A stretch of 64,000 nucleotides of DNA, taken from positions 34,675,244 through 34,739,243 of the forward strand of contig JAAOOA010000002.1 of the NCBI GenBank assembly GCA_012861695.1. Reading direction: 5' to 3'. This document shows, piece after piece, positions 20,901-33,137 of the stretch. Made by a program: the position numbers and the translations under genes. Source of the DNA: Trematomus loennbergii (taxonomy: Eukaryota; Chordata; Actinopteri; Perciformes; Nototheniidae). Within the stretch, counting starts at the first letter, position 1; each line of letters begins with the position of its first letter. The notes below the pieces were generated by a model. That model made no database searches, was not told where the DNA came from, and saw only the letters and a list, made by a program, of their open reading frames with translations.

Positions 20901-23900
20901 AACATTTCTCAAATTATTGGACAGGTTTACTGTCTCCAGCACACCCCATTGTTTTTAATTAAAGCTGTTGATTTAAGGCTTCAGTTTCCTTCCCTCTCAT
21001 AACATGTGGACTCTAATGAGCCATGATTATTTCCTGCAACTGCTACACATCTTTGTTTTGTTGTTGTTCTTTATGTGTACAATCAAGGCGGTGCATTTTA
21101 TTTCAACAACGTGAATAAATCACCTCTCATCACATGAGTCATGCTGATAAATCGTACTATTAAAAACTAACTTTCTTTAGAATATAGGAGCCAGAATTTG
21201 TCAAATACACCACAGGATAATTTTGCTGCTTCACTTAGTCCCCCTAGAAGTCAACACTCCACCTTCTGATTGCTCATTGACAAGAGAGATATTTTGTAAA
21301 TGTAACCTTCCACGTTACTTCAAACGGTTTTGCCATGTGATTAAAGTATTTATTGGAGCTCTCTTTTTGGACAGCCACTCCAGACCCCCAAAAAGGAATA
21401 AGTGACACAAACAGTCAATCTTCTACCATAACAACTGGATTATAATATTCATAACACTTTTTACTTTTTTTCTAATCAAACAAACAATAGACATGAATTA
21501 TATTCATTGTCTTCTTGCTGAATTCCTACAAACATTTTTAATATGATTATCAGCTATGTTGGTTCATTTTTATTTTACTTTCCAATACAAATATGATTGT
21601 TTTTGACAAAATTGACAATTGTTTCAGTCTCAAATTGTCTCAACTATCCATTTTAATCAGGCGACAGAAGGTTTTTTCATCAAGATGTTTGAAGAGTCTT
21701 TAAGAATTCTGGAAATATCTCTTCAAAAGAGGGAAGTGAATTGGATGCTTGACTCTGTGCCTTTCCAATGCTTCAAGTTTTTCTCAAAAAGAACAAAAAC
21801 CTTGAAGATTTGACTGAAAAAGTTCAAATAATGTTGCCCCTCTTTGACCCAATGCCTGCTTTGTGACCTCAATGTAATGGAAGTTCAGGGGAGACCTCCA
21901 CCCATCACCATGGCAGCCTCTGAGTGGATCAGCTTGGATGGCTTGCATCAGTCACCCCCCCAGCCAATCCAGCCCAACTTCCCATAAAAACCACCCCATT
22001 CTGTATCATCGATTCGTTCCCTTCTAGAAATGGGCCCCATGTCACGCGTATTGTTTCTAGATTGAAAAGGAGTTTGCCAACATCTGCTGTAAATCAAAAA
22101 GTCCCATTAACTGGAGGGATCCATTCTGCCACCAGACATCAGCTCTCTCTCTCTTTCTCCTGGGTCAAACCATTGTCTAGGTTTTATTTTTGCAACCCTA
22201 GCATGGCAGACCCTCCATCACTGTCCCCCCCCCCCCATCAGAGGGAGGACTGTGGTTTGTGAACACAATGATGTTTGGTACAACATTAAAACGTTTAACC
22301 AAGTGGAGGGGCAGCGTGACCCCACACCCTCACACCATCACACAGGTCAGGATGAGAAAATGGAGGTCAGATAACAAACACATATTATTCCAAGACACTA
22401 AATGACACTGTGAGGGAGTCTAAGTCAAACACATTTAGGCTCATGTTTGACCTGTTTTATCTCTGTATGGTTTTCCTATAATTGAGTTAAACGGTCGGTT
22501 CTTCCAAACTAAATAAAACCATATTTTTTTACCTTCCCCCCCTTGCGGTATCTAACCATGAAGATACAGTCCTTTTTTATTTATTATTTGCTGAGGTTTT
22601 GGAATAACTGTCTCATATATGCAGCCCCATTTTGTGGCTTATAATATAAATGTACAAGATAACAAATCAGACTTTATAAGGGATGGACTGGACACATTCG
22701 CATTGTAGTCCCTTGTGTTTGTATACACAGTTCTAAGCTTATTGGAGCATACATAAGCATTTAATGTGTGCTTTAAAATATATTAGCGACTAAGAACGAA
22801 AAAACTAAACAAACAATTCAGTTTCAGAAAGCAGACTGGGTCACAATGTATCAAAACACCCAACATATAAATCACATTATAAAATAAGTTTATGTGACAT
22901 ATATCAATATGAAATTCACAAACAATTAAGGATTTAAGCATAAAAACATAAAAACATAGTAAATATCTTCATTGTGATAGGAAAATGTATTTAGAAGCCT
23001 TAAACTGACGAATTTAAGGAACAGTGTGACATTTTCAGAAACTGTTTAATTGCTTTCCAGTAGGGTGTTTGATTTCCTGTTTACTGCAGCCTACTGTTCA
23101 GACATTAGAGTCCTCTCTGTCTTCTCATCTAGCTGTTTACCAGAAAACCATTCCATTTTCAAACTATTAATTACTATAAACAAACTATTCCTTTGAAAAT
23201 GAAACTGCTTGATGGCTTGATATCATTAGCAGCGGTAGGAGAAGTGTTTTTTCTGTGTAATTTTGCTAAGCTGACCCTTTAAAAAAATAGGTTTAGCGAG
23301 GAATGGGGTATGAGAGAAATACTTTAATATATGTTTCAATAGTTGGTGAAGAACAAATGCTTTTTTATTTGTGAGGAAGAACAGATATAATGTTTTGTAC
23401 CTTCTACACATTTTAATGAACGATTTCAGCAGGAGTCATCCTCTGAAAGGCTCATTTTGACTCAGGTCTCCCACATTAGCAGTTCCCCTTGAGCTGCCCT
23501 TGACTTGAACGCATTGAGCCCGAGGCGCTGGGCTGAGGGCTGGCCCCCCCCAGGCTCCCCTCCCCCAAGGACACTCTGCAGGTTGCCTTTCTGTCTGCCT
23601 GCAAAAAAAAAGAAATCATGTCCAGATACTTCTATTGTTCTACACTCTGATCTTCACACAGGTTGCTAAAACAAAGCCCTCTTATTAATATTTATAGCCT
23701 CTCTGATGGGACGGGATCAATGGAGAGAGGAGCAGAGAAGAGAGAGTGTGCCTGAATAATCATCATCCATCTACTTCCAAACCTCCCTCTCCATCTCTCT
23801 GAAGTAGTGTTGTTTTAAAGAGGAATTCAGTTTGCGAACGGGAGATGGAAATGTGATGAGATAGGATGGAGGAATGGCTGTGTCCGGGTTCACGTCTGTT

Positions 23901-26900
23901 TATCTTAGCTTTCACAGCTGGCTTGTTGCAACCTTAACAAGGATGTTATTGAGACATTTTTACAGCAGTTTTCTTTACGTAAATAAATAAGCAACACAGC
24001 ACACACTGCATCCCTGTTTGCCTTCATAGATATTCTTGTGTACTGACATCAAAGCCTAGCTGTGTCTTGCTTGTTTCTTGACTTTCATTTGCCTTCATTT
24101 CTTCTCTTTTCCCAGCTGAGGATGTGTGGGAGAGTGTTAAGAGTGGATTTGTAACAGACTTCCGGTGTCTTCATTGGCAGGCCCAGCATGGTGGATCTCC
24201 GAGATGAAAGTCGGACAGCCTGAGACTGTCTGCTTCAGTCGGTGGGCACGTGCCCAGTGCTCAGTAGGCGAATTAGGTGGGCAGTATGCCCAACACACCC
24301 CCTGTTGACTGACAGGGGCCCTGCCGAGCGCTCTTTAACTGCACAAGGAGAAAGTTATTAATCAGATCTGTTTGCTTCTTCCAGCCTTTCCGGCAGAGGA
24401 GGAGGGGAGACCTGGCTTGGTGATGAATGCCCTCACTTCTACGTGTTTCAAAAGTACAGTTTATCCATGAGGAATGGAGCAGCTCGTACATGGGCTGAGG
24501 GAAAATTGCCTTTTCCTTTGACCTGCAGCCAAGGGTGAGGAAGTGAATTGAAAGCGATATAAGAGCGTCTGCCCTCTGAGGTGATGAATACGGTGTAAAT
24601 TAGAGGAAGAGGCCTTTCAATCTCCAGCGCTTTTGCTTTTCCCATTCTTGCCACGTAAAATTGTTTTCTGTCTTTTGCTCTACAGCCCATTCCTGCCACC
24701 CTCATTTTTTTCTTAATCTCTCTTTCCCTTTTTTCTTCCATTTATATCTGTTCTCCATCCCCGCCCCCTCCTCGCTGCACTGCAGCAGGGTTCTGGGGGA
24801 GTGCGGGTTGACAGGTTGAGCTCTGGGAGGTCGAGAGGGCAAGGGCAGCATTTGCAGATTGTGGGACAGAAAGCTGAGACAGCATGGCCTTCAGATAGAA
24901 CGCAGCGTGCAGCAGGAATCGCGAGGCCATGCAGAGTCACTGGGAACCGTGACCTTGAGTCGTGAGCAGAGAAGAAAATCAACACAAATTCATCAAGTCT
25001 GTACGGGGATTCATAGGCCCTTGTGTCCTGCGTATGTGTGCACTGATTGGCATATGGTGTTTTGTTAGAATGGATTAGACAAAACCCCTCATGAATTACT
25101 GTGAAAGCCCTGAATATGGCATGACTGAGGAATAAACAAATGAAAGCTTTTATAATTTCTGCCTTTAATTGATATTTATTAATGCAGTATCTCATATGAA
25201 ACAAAAGTTTTGGTACAGACTTTTACATTTGGATTACTAATGACTATTATAACAATCCAGTGGATGTTGTCTGCATGTGTGTCTGTTTGTGATTGATATC
25301 TCCTGTTTTCTCCTGAAACTACGATCTATTAAGGTGTGCGTGTGTGTTTTTGTGGCTTACATAAATGCTCAGAATAATACCCCCCAAACTACTCAAAGTA
25401 TCCAACACAAAGCCTGTGGGACATGAATCTTTGAATCATACATGAGTGGAATAGCAACCGTGCACTGCCTATGAGTAGACTGATGGACTGCTTGAAAATA
25501 CATGTTTCTACTAGACTCAATCTTGGAACCAGTCCTGTTGGACTGACACTACGAACCTGGGAAAAAGGGTTGGATCTGTTGTGCTGCCCCAAATTTCGAC
25601 CGCTTTGCAGTATACATTTTTCCACATAAAACTAAATATTATGAGCTTTGGAACTACAGGAGCTTGGTTTATACAATATGTGAGTATATTAAGTCCTTCA
25701 CTAAAATGTTAAACTTAGCAAAAGCTGCTTTAAGGCACATCAGCTTATTTAACATTTTAAATCCCCCATAATGCCTTTGGCAGGTAAAACACAGGCTGAC
25801 TGTTAACATAGAAAACATACATTTACATTAAATTCAAAACGCCAGATGCCGGGTTTCTTACGATACAAGGTTGACTACATTATATAAATGACAGAAAATG
25901 TGATGCACATACTGTATATCATGGAATATATACCTGCTATTTTTTATAGGGCAGTGGTTCTCTGAAGTTGACAAAGACAACCAATACAGGGTTTCATTAC
26001 CTTAGAAAAGCCAACAAAAACGTGTCCCAATGCATAGTATGTTAAATTGCCAGAAATTCCAAGATGTAAAAAGTATACTTTTAGAAAGTATATGATTTGG
26101 AATAGAGCCATAGCGTCTACAGGAAAAAAATAAATGACCTTCTAGTTTACTTCATCCACTACTGATATAAATAGCAGACTACTCAGGATTTTCTCTGGCA
26201 ATTTAAGCTCTAACCTAAGATTGTGTTGAAAAAAACGAAAATGCTTCTTTTGAAATTTAAAAGGAGAATAATTGAAAAGTGTTTTTGTTTAAAGTAACAT
26301 TTAAGAGAAGCACTTCAGCCTAAATGGTTAAAACATTATTAGTTTGAATGTTTCCATAGTGAATTAAAGTCATACACACAAATCTGTTTTCTACCGGCCT
26401 CCACAGGTGTTTTGAATTCTAATTAGTAATCAGGAAACTCAGTTTGACCCTCACCAGCCACCATACACCACAGTAAGCTAGCAGCTAGTGTGCTCAGTGT
26501 TTGGCTTTCACTGCTACTCTTGTTTGAGTACTTTCTCTCATTATAGTGGCATTTTTCAACAACACAGTCTTGTTTGGATATGATGCAGTACTTATAAAAG
26601 ACAAAGCTGACTCAATTTGAAGGATTATTGCTTGGAAAAACATCAACCAGCATCTGAGTATGGAACAGTGTGTGAGTGTTACCCCTCTGTGGAGAGGCCT
26701 GCTGCTTCCAGATTGTCCTCCAAAAGTAAGTTGATTCAACATATCAAATAATGACAAAGTTCAACAGCCAGAAAGATTGACACCACTCTGCAGGCCTAGT
26801 TGCCTACAGTTTTAACTGTATTTAAAGGAGGTAGGAGGTTAAGAGAAACATCAATCAACTCTCCTCTCTGGACTCTTAATGAGGCCTTATTCTCCAACTG

Positions 26901-27854
26901 ACCCTTCTTCTCCTGACAATTTCAGCTTTAAGTACATTTGTTCTCAGTTTTTTAATGAAGACACATCTGCCTGCCTTGCAATGCCTCTCAAACACCCTCA
27001 AGATGTTAAAAACCTGTAAAGGAAGCTAAGGAGAGATCTTAAAAATATATACTGCCTCAGGCATGTGGCTTTTAATTTTCACCTCTTTGCCCATATGTTT
27101 AGGTCCCCAGATTATTATAGGAAATTGGTCACTATTTGGTGTTCTGAAGGAAAACATCTGCTAAATAAATGCACTGATGTGATTGTTCCCATGTAGGTTA
27201 ACCATAATACTACCGCTAAGTGATACCAACACTACACTGTCTGTTAAAAATGTGTCGTTTGTGGCAGCTGGCCCCAGCACTGGAGCAAATTCCCTGCAGT
27301 ATGTTTTAATACAAGAGAGCAGATCCACACAGCCGTAGCTGCTCACTTATGCACAGGCCATACTTGGATTGTACAATCATTAGTCTCGGGGTTTGAACTT
27401 GGGATGAACCAGCAGTAATGATAGATTCATTGTCTTAAAGAGCAGCTTCCAATCGTCGCAATATGAGTGTTTCTCATGCTGAGATATTGCTGGGGACAGT
27501 GTTTTTTCTTCTGTCTGTTTTTCTTTTAACTGCACTTGTAGCATGCAGTGAGAAATGATGTAGAGTCAGGCTCTCTAGGCGACTGCTTCCCTGGGAAATG
27601 TCGCTTATTCTCTGAATTGTATATGAATATGTGCAGGAAAGATTGGAGGCTGATTATGATGTATGGTGATCTGGGAAGCTGCAGCTGTGATTTTCAGAGT
27701 CTGTGCACATACAGTAGAAGTGTATTGTATAAAAAGGATGCAGCATATTTCCATTTTGCCTGTGTGTGTTATTATGACTTCAAAGAGCTTTCTGTATTTT
27801 TAATTCAAACACCTTGTTGTCACTCCTACAAAATAGTTATGTACAGCTCTGTGG
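17959..27854. other. Gene desert, left part
   Basis: About 10 kb without a recognisable gene. Open frames in it (for example 17926-18348 and 24713-25204 on the minus strand, 18533-18832 and 21924-22262 on the plus strand) do not resemble any family I know. Several blocks have even base composition with homeobox-like words and may be conserved non-coding DNA, for example around 24270-25130. Short C runs occur near 22227-22237 and 23545-23552. Confidence 0.45.
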
Positions 27855-28055
27855 TCTTTAAAGCAACAGTTGGACCTTTTTGGAAAGATGCTTTTTTGTG
27901 GGGATTATTAGAATTAGAATATAAATTTCGCTCTCACATTTGTCTGATAAATATCAAGCTGAAGCCATCAGACCGTTTCCTAGTTTGGCATGAAGACTGT
28001 GTTACTGTTAATTTGTGAGCTTTTCCAGTCTTTTTGCTAAACTAAGCTAATCAGT
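27855..28055 (+). mobile_element. Small palindromic dispersed repeat, copy B (partial)
   Basis: This resembles the teleost repeat at 17804-17958 and its longer form. It begins aaagcaacagttggaccttt, then ttggaaag, and continues to catgaagactg and ctaaactaagctaa. It overlaps the right half of an open frame at 27548-28018, which is therefore unlikely to be a gene. Divergence is high and the assignment rests on recalled similarity. Confidence 0.4.
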
Positions 28056-31000
28056 TACTGACTGAGGTTTAGTATGTAACTCATAGATATGCATGTGGAA
28101 TTGATTTGTATATCAAGGTCTTGAAAACGTAGTATAATTCCCAAAATGTTGAACTTTTATTTTAGTTTTACAGTAATTTATGGTTTCAATTATTCTGTGA
28201 TCTCTGCTAATCTCTGAGGGAGAAAAAAACTAAAAGGAAATGGTGGACATTTAGTTGTGCTGACATACGTACAAACAATACTGCCCAGAGAAGCGTTCCA
28301 TTCATCACCAAAATGAATTTTGTCTCATCATTTGCTGAGATTTCTGTCCATTTATCAATGTGAGTTATGGCCCCTCTTTAGAGCTGTATCCGTGCTACCT
28401 CAACCTTCACCTCACTTGTATCTTAAACCCGCTGTGCTGTGCATTTGGTTTTATCTGTCTGAGCGTGTAATGTAGTGACACATCCACTGGGACAGCAGAC
28501 ATGAGGTTAAAGCAATTCACCACGGAAAAAAACTGCAGCCTGCTTTGGCACGGGTGAAGAATGGGCAGAGACAAGCATGGATACCAGATGGCAGTGAATC
28601 CGTAATCACAATTCTCTGGTGCAAAATAAGGCACTGGTGGAATGAAACCTTTTCTGCAGCTTGAAATATCCCACGTGCAAAAGTCTTTGTTTACTTGGCA
28701 GAGGGTCTAGCAGTGATCCTGGTTTCTGTGAGGGGCAAGCTTGTTGTTTTCACTGTCCGTGAAAGAGTTCAAGTGTTGAGAGAAGGCCATTATTAGCATC
28801 AGACTGCAGCCATGTTGGTCTTGGTGTCTGCCAGTGTGGAATGGTAATAACCAGCCTAACCCAACACAGAATGAAGATAGAAAAAGACGGTGGAACTGCA
28901 TTTTTAATTAGGATGAGGCTATAATGGCTCCCAAATGGAGAGCCCAGTCTGTGCTCGCCCCAGAGGGACTCACCTGTGATTTACCCTCCTTACTCTGTAT
29001 GTGACAGGGTGGCATTGTGGCATCGCCCGCCCCCTCCCCTGTGACCCCTGATGATCCCTCTTCCGCAGGAGGCTGCATAATTGTCTAATTAAATGGAGAG
29101 ACAACAGCCCCAGCATACCTCATTAAAGACAGCGCTCCATCAGCTCCCGCCTCTCCATTTATTTTTTTAAGGACCCCACTCATCCTGGCAGGGAAGGTCA
29201 AACGGAGAAAAGAGTTGGAGATGTTTGCCGGTCCCTCTGGCATCCCTCCTATAGAGGCTAAATTAAACAGTTATTTTATGATAGTGTTGAATAAAGGGCT
29301 GCTACACAATTCCTTCTATCATTTTGAATATCCAGAATTTTACTGTCGGATCAGTTTGATTGTTGATGTGACAAATAAATATGGAATCGGGGAGAGAACA
29401 AAGGAAGCTTATTTTTTCATTAACATCTTTCCATGACGAAATACAGCACGGTGCTGCCTCTGTGTTAAGTGCTGTGCATCTACCTTGCAAATAAAGTGAG
29501 TGCAGTCATCTTTTTTGTATTAATGAGGCATGCACCTTTGAATAATTTCAACAGATAAATGAGCCAGGTTTGAGCTGCTTATAAATGAGGGTAGTTGAGC
29601 AAAAGGTTCCCCTGTGACTTCTGTCTGTGCTCAGAATATAGTGAAATAATTTACTTGGACATAATTTCAGATGAATTAAAAAAAAATGTTAGGAATGCCT
29701 GCATACTGTATATACTATATCTATATATATCTATAGAGGTTTTTTTTAACATTTATTTAATCATCATCGTGTTTATAACATTTTGTCCATAATTAAAACA
29801 AAGTGCACTTTCTTAATTGCTACAGAAATAAAATGTTGCATGCTGTTTTTCCATCCAGAAAACATACATAGGCAATATGTGCTAGGTTTGGCATAATCAG
29901 CATTGTAGACTCCCGTCTCAAACCACATGTAAATGTATGTGTTTGGAGGTGTGTGAGACTGCATAAAGACACGTGCATCAGTTTAAATATCGTTGGTGTC
30001 TTCATGTTTGTGGTTACAAATGTGCCAATTTCAGAGCCAAATTTATCCGTCTTTCTCTGTCCAGCTGATGCTAAATGTAACCTTTCCAAGTCCAATTATT
30101 TATGAAGTCTACAAACACATCTCCCAGCTTCCTCTCCCTCTGGTTCCTCCTTCATACATATATCATAAATATTTAAGAGGATGAATATTGGAGGTTAACA
30201 TATGTCCCATTTGAAATGTCACTGGCACCTCCAGCAGCCAGCATGCTGTTGACAGAGCACCAAACCACTTTGTTTGGGATGCGAGACTCTATCAGGCTGT
30301 TGTGTAGTCCTCTGGCCCGACATGAACACGGCTGCCCTGAGTATCACTCTCACATGGTTTGTGCATGTGTCTCGCATGTTTGAGAGAATAAAATAAACCA
30401 ATTGTTGTCAGTCAGGCTGTAAAGTGGCTCTATAACCTCTCATAATAATCAAATACTGCACCTGACATCCAATTTACTCATCTGGACTCCATAGATTTTG
30501 TGTCAAGGTGTAAAGGTAGTTGGATGAATCAAGCTTTGGGGTGTTCAGGGAGCGCAAATAATCTTGTAGATTGGAGTGACATTTTGAGATGGTGGACTTT
30601 GTTAACCATGCTGTCGCTTTATAAAAGGTGTCTGGACTGATGGAAAATAATATGGTGTCGCTCACGAGGCATCTTTGAGATGCGACACAAGTTGGCTTCA
30701 AGCGGCTTAAGCAAAGTAAACTTTTAGTGACTTCTGCCATGACCGACTTTATAAGTGACATCCAATAAAAGCCCTTTTCAATACTGCCACTTCTCTACCA
30801 TTCATGAACTTGTCCAAAAAATGAATGAAGTTCCTTGAGGCTCAGGTAAATCCATATTAGTTGCAGTTATAAAATGGGAATAATAGGGATCCTGTGTTAA
30901 AAGTACATACTTAAGGACTAAACTACGATTCAAGCCTGACTTAATGTGAGAATGGTTTTATTTGTATTTAACCCTGAAGTATATGGATAATTGGGGCTTT

Positions 31001-32830
31001 ACTTCACTTAAGTCCCTTCACAATTCATCATGAGGGAAATGTGTTTCAGAAGTCAGCTCCATGGGAACACTGATTTAGCAAATTGTTGATAGTGTTATTT
31101 AATTAAAAAAAAGGTCCCAGTGGTCAGTTCAGGTGATACAATGCTAATGAGGTTAGCATAGCATTACCTGGTCAGTTCAAATACCAGCTTGTGTCAACCA
31201 AACATGAGATTATACAATTACAAAGGTTGTACCCTGCATGTCTGTACAGAACAGGAGTTTTTCATAATGCTTCTAACACTGAGGAACAAAAAAGGCAGCT
31301 TATATAAAGCCTCTAATGTGCCAACTTTTTAGCTTGATTTTAATTATCTCTTTTTCTTTTATGACAACTGAATATCTGTGGGTTCTGAACTGTGGGTCGG
31401 ACAAAACAAAACATTTGAAGAGGTCAACTTCGACTCTGTATTGTATGACATGTCATAGACTAACCAATAATCACTTCGCAGAGATAATGAAATCAATGGT
31501 TAAAGCCCTAATCGTTTGGCATGAACTAATTTCCCTGAAAATACTTTTTCTTTGTTAACGTGCAAACAAAATACTATAGTGTAGAGGCAAATTCAGACAA
31601 AGGCTCAGTGTAAGATCAATATACAGTTATTACTTCATAAAATATTCTGGGACATGCCTTAACTTTTGGTCAGTGTCCCTTCTACCCTTTGAACCTGCTG
31701 CTGACAGAATGCAGATAGATGCGTGAAGGCCAATAGAGGGAGCCCAATAGCTATTTGTCCTCAAGCTGCCACAGGGCAGGGGGTACCACTGCAGTTTGTT
31801 TACATGCAAAATGGTTTAATGACTTAATCAAAGCCAAATTATAAGTATAGTTTACCAAGTAAGATGCAGACAGCTGATTTTCTGTTTTTATGGTATATAA
31901 TGTAAGAAAAGGCTTTCTGCCATCCACTGTCTGTAATCAATTGGCTGGCCTTTTGTGAGGATTTACTGAAAACAAAGTGGAGGCCTTTGAAACGCGAGTG
32001 TGTCCCAGCAGATGGGCTGGTGCTGATGGGGGGTGTGGAGTCAGAAACAGCTGTGGTTTGTCACTTTTTCCAGAGGTTTTCCATGCCGCTATAGGAACCT
32101 GTCAGCTGGTTTGCTTTAACTCCAGAAAAAGAGACAAAGGGTCTCTGGGGGGACAGCAGGATTTTCCAACACTGCAGTCACCATAACCGTTGCAGTGGTT
32201 TACCCTGCGATGCCGTTACACTCTGCTGGTGTCCTCCAGTACACCAAGTCATAAGGTGGCTCTTTACACGTCCTCTAAAGATTAATGAGCATGTGCGTTT
32301 ATCGTGACAGATTTGGAGATAATGGGACTCAGATGTTTTATCAATATCAAGAAAAAGGAGGCAACGACAATGTATTTCATTGATATAACACAAATCTTTA
32401 CACTGAAATGTTAAAGGAAACAGCGCTTCCTCTAAATATTAGTTTAGGAGTGATTTTATCCACCTGGGCTGCATGATTGATGGGCTTAATATATTTAATT
32501 AAGTGAAAGATTTCTATTTTCTCTTGTAATGAGTTGCTGTGTTTTGCTCGCCTCTGAGCCGCACAGGTCTGCAGTTAAACTCCAGACAACGCAGTTGTTT
32601 GAGTTTGAAGCGCTCAGGAATATTACTTCGATAAATATTTGATGAAAGAGGAAGTTCCATAGATTCATTACAACTCTGAGTTATATGTGTACGTGGTCAT
32701 TAGCTGGCCTCCGAGTATCCATGTTTAATATCCTTTGTTTACAGTGGAGGGTCACATATGGGGAAACACATGAATATGGAGCAGGTAGCCTCGGCTCGTC
32801 TCTCAGCTTTGCACAGATGCTCGTCCTGTG
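28056..32830. other. Gene desert, central-left part
   Basis: No supported gene. A block at about 28880-29480 is notable for homeodomain-type words (cataattgtctaattaaatg, aatttaattagg) and even composition, which is typical of conserved non-coding elements. A TA-rich run lies near 29700-29740. Many short open frames occur, none with family resemblance. Confidence 0.4.

Positions 32831-32831
<1 letters not shown>

Positions 32832-32864
<33 letters not shown>
32832..32864. repeat. (CA)n microsatellite
   Basis: About 16 CA units in an uninterrupted run. The poly-Thr-His frame that crosses it is a repeat artefact. Confidence 0.95.
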
Positions 32865-32866
<2 letters not shown>

Positions 32867-33029
32867 TACATATACAAATCAGGCACAATACACACACATG
32901 CATGTTCCCGTGCTCTAATTAAAGTAGGTTTTGTGACATGCATACATTTCCATGATTCACAAAGATATTTCACGGTTATCTTTTATTGATTCCTGGTATA
33001 ATAAAAAATTCTCATTGTGATTCTTACAG

Positions 33030-33137
33030 GATGTTCGCCTGGTTAATCTCAGACATCACCACCTGACTCGTAATACGGCATCTTCTGGGGGGAAAACGGC
33101 AAAGAGCTACATGAAAGAGGGGCTGAACACAGGGGAG
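33030..33137 (+). other. Exon-like segment, 108 bases, gene unknown
   Basis: A good acceptor (gtgattcttacag, AG at 33028-33029) and a perfect donor (GAG|GTGAGT at 33138) bound 108 bases, exactly 36 codons. Only the phase-0 frame is open. It starts DVRLVNLRHHHLTRNTASSG, then GKTAKSYMKEG and LNTGE. I do not recognise the sequence. It could be a cassette exon of an unseen gene spanning the desert, an exon of a long non-coding RNA, or chance. No partner exon can be identified with confidence. Confidence 0.3.

Noticed and set aside
24713..25204. 163-codon open frame on the minus strand
   Set aside because: No recognisable domain, no convincing splice or start context, and it lies in a block that looks like conserved non-coding DNA.
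27548..28018. 156-codon open frame
   Set aside because: Its right half is a dispersed teleost repeat and the rest shows no protein-like pattern.
29160..29436. Open stretch reading KVKRRKELEMFAGPSGIPPI as a possible exon
   Set aside because: It has a tolerable acceptor but no donor, it runs into low-complexity Phe/Tyr/Ile-rich translation, and the surrounding bases look like a non-coding conserved block.
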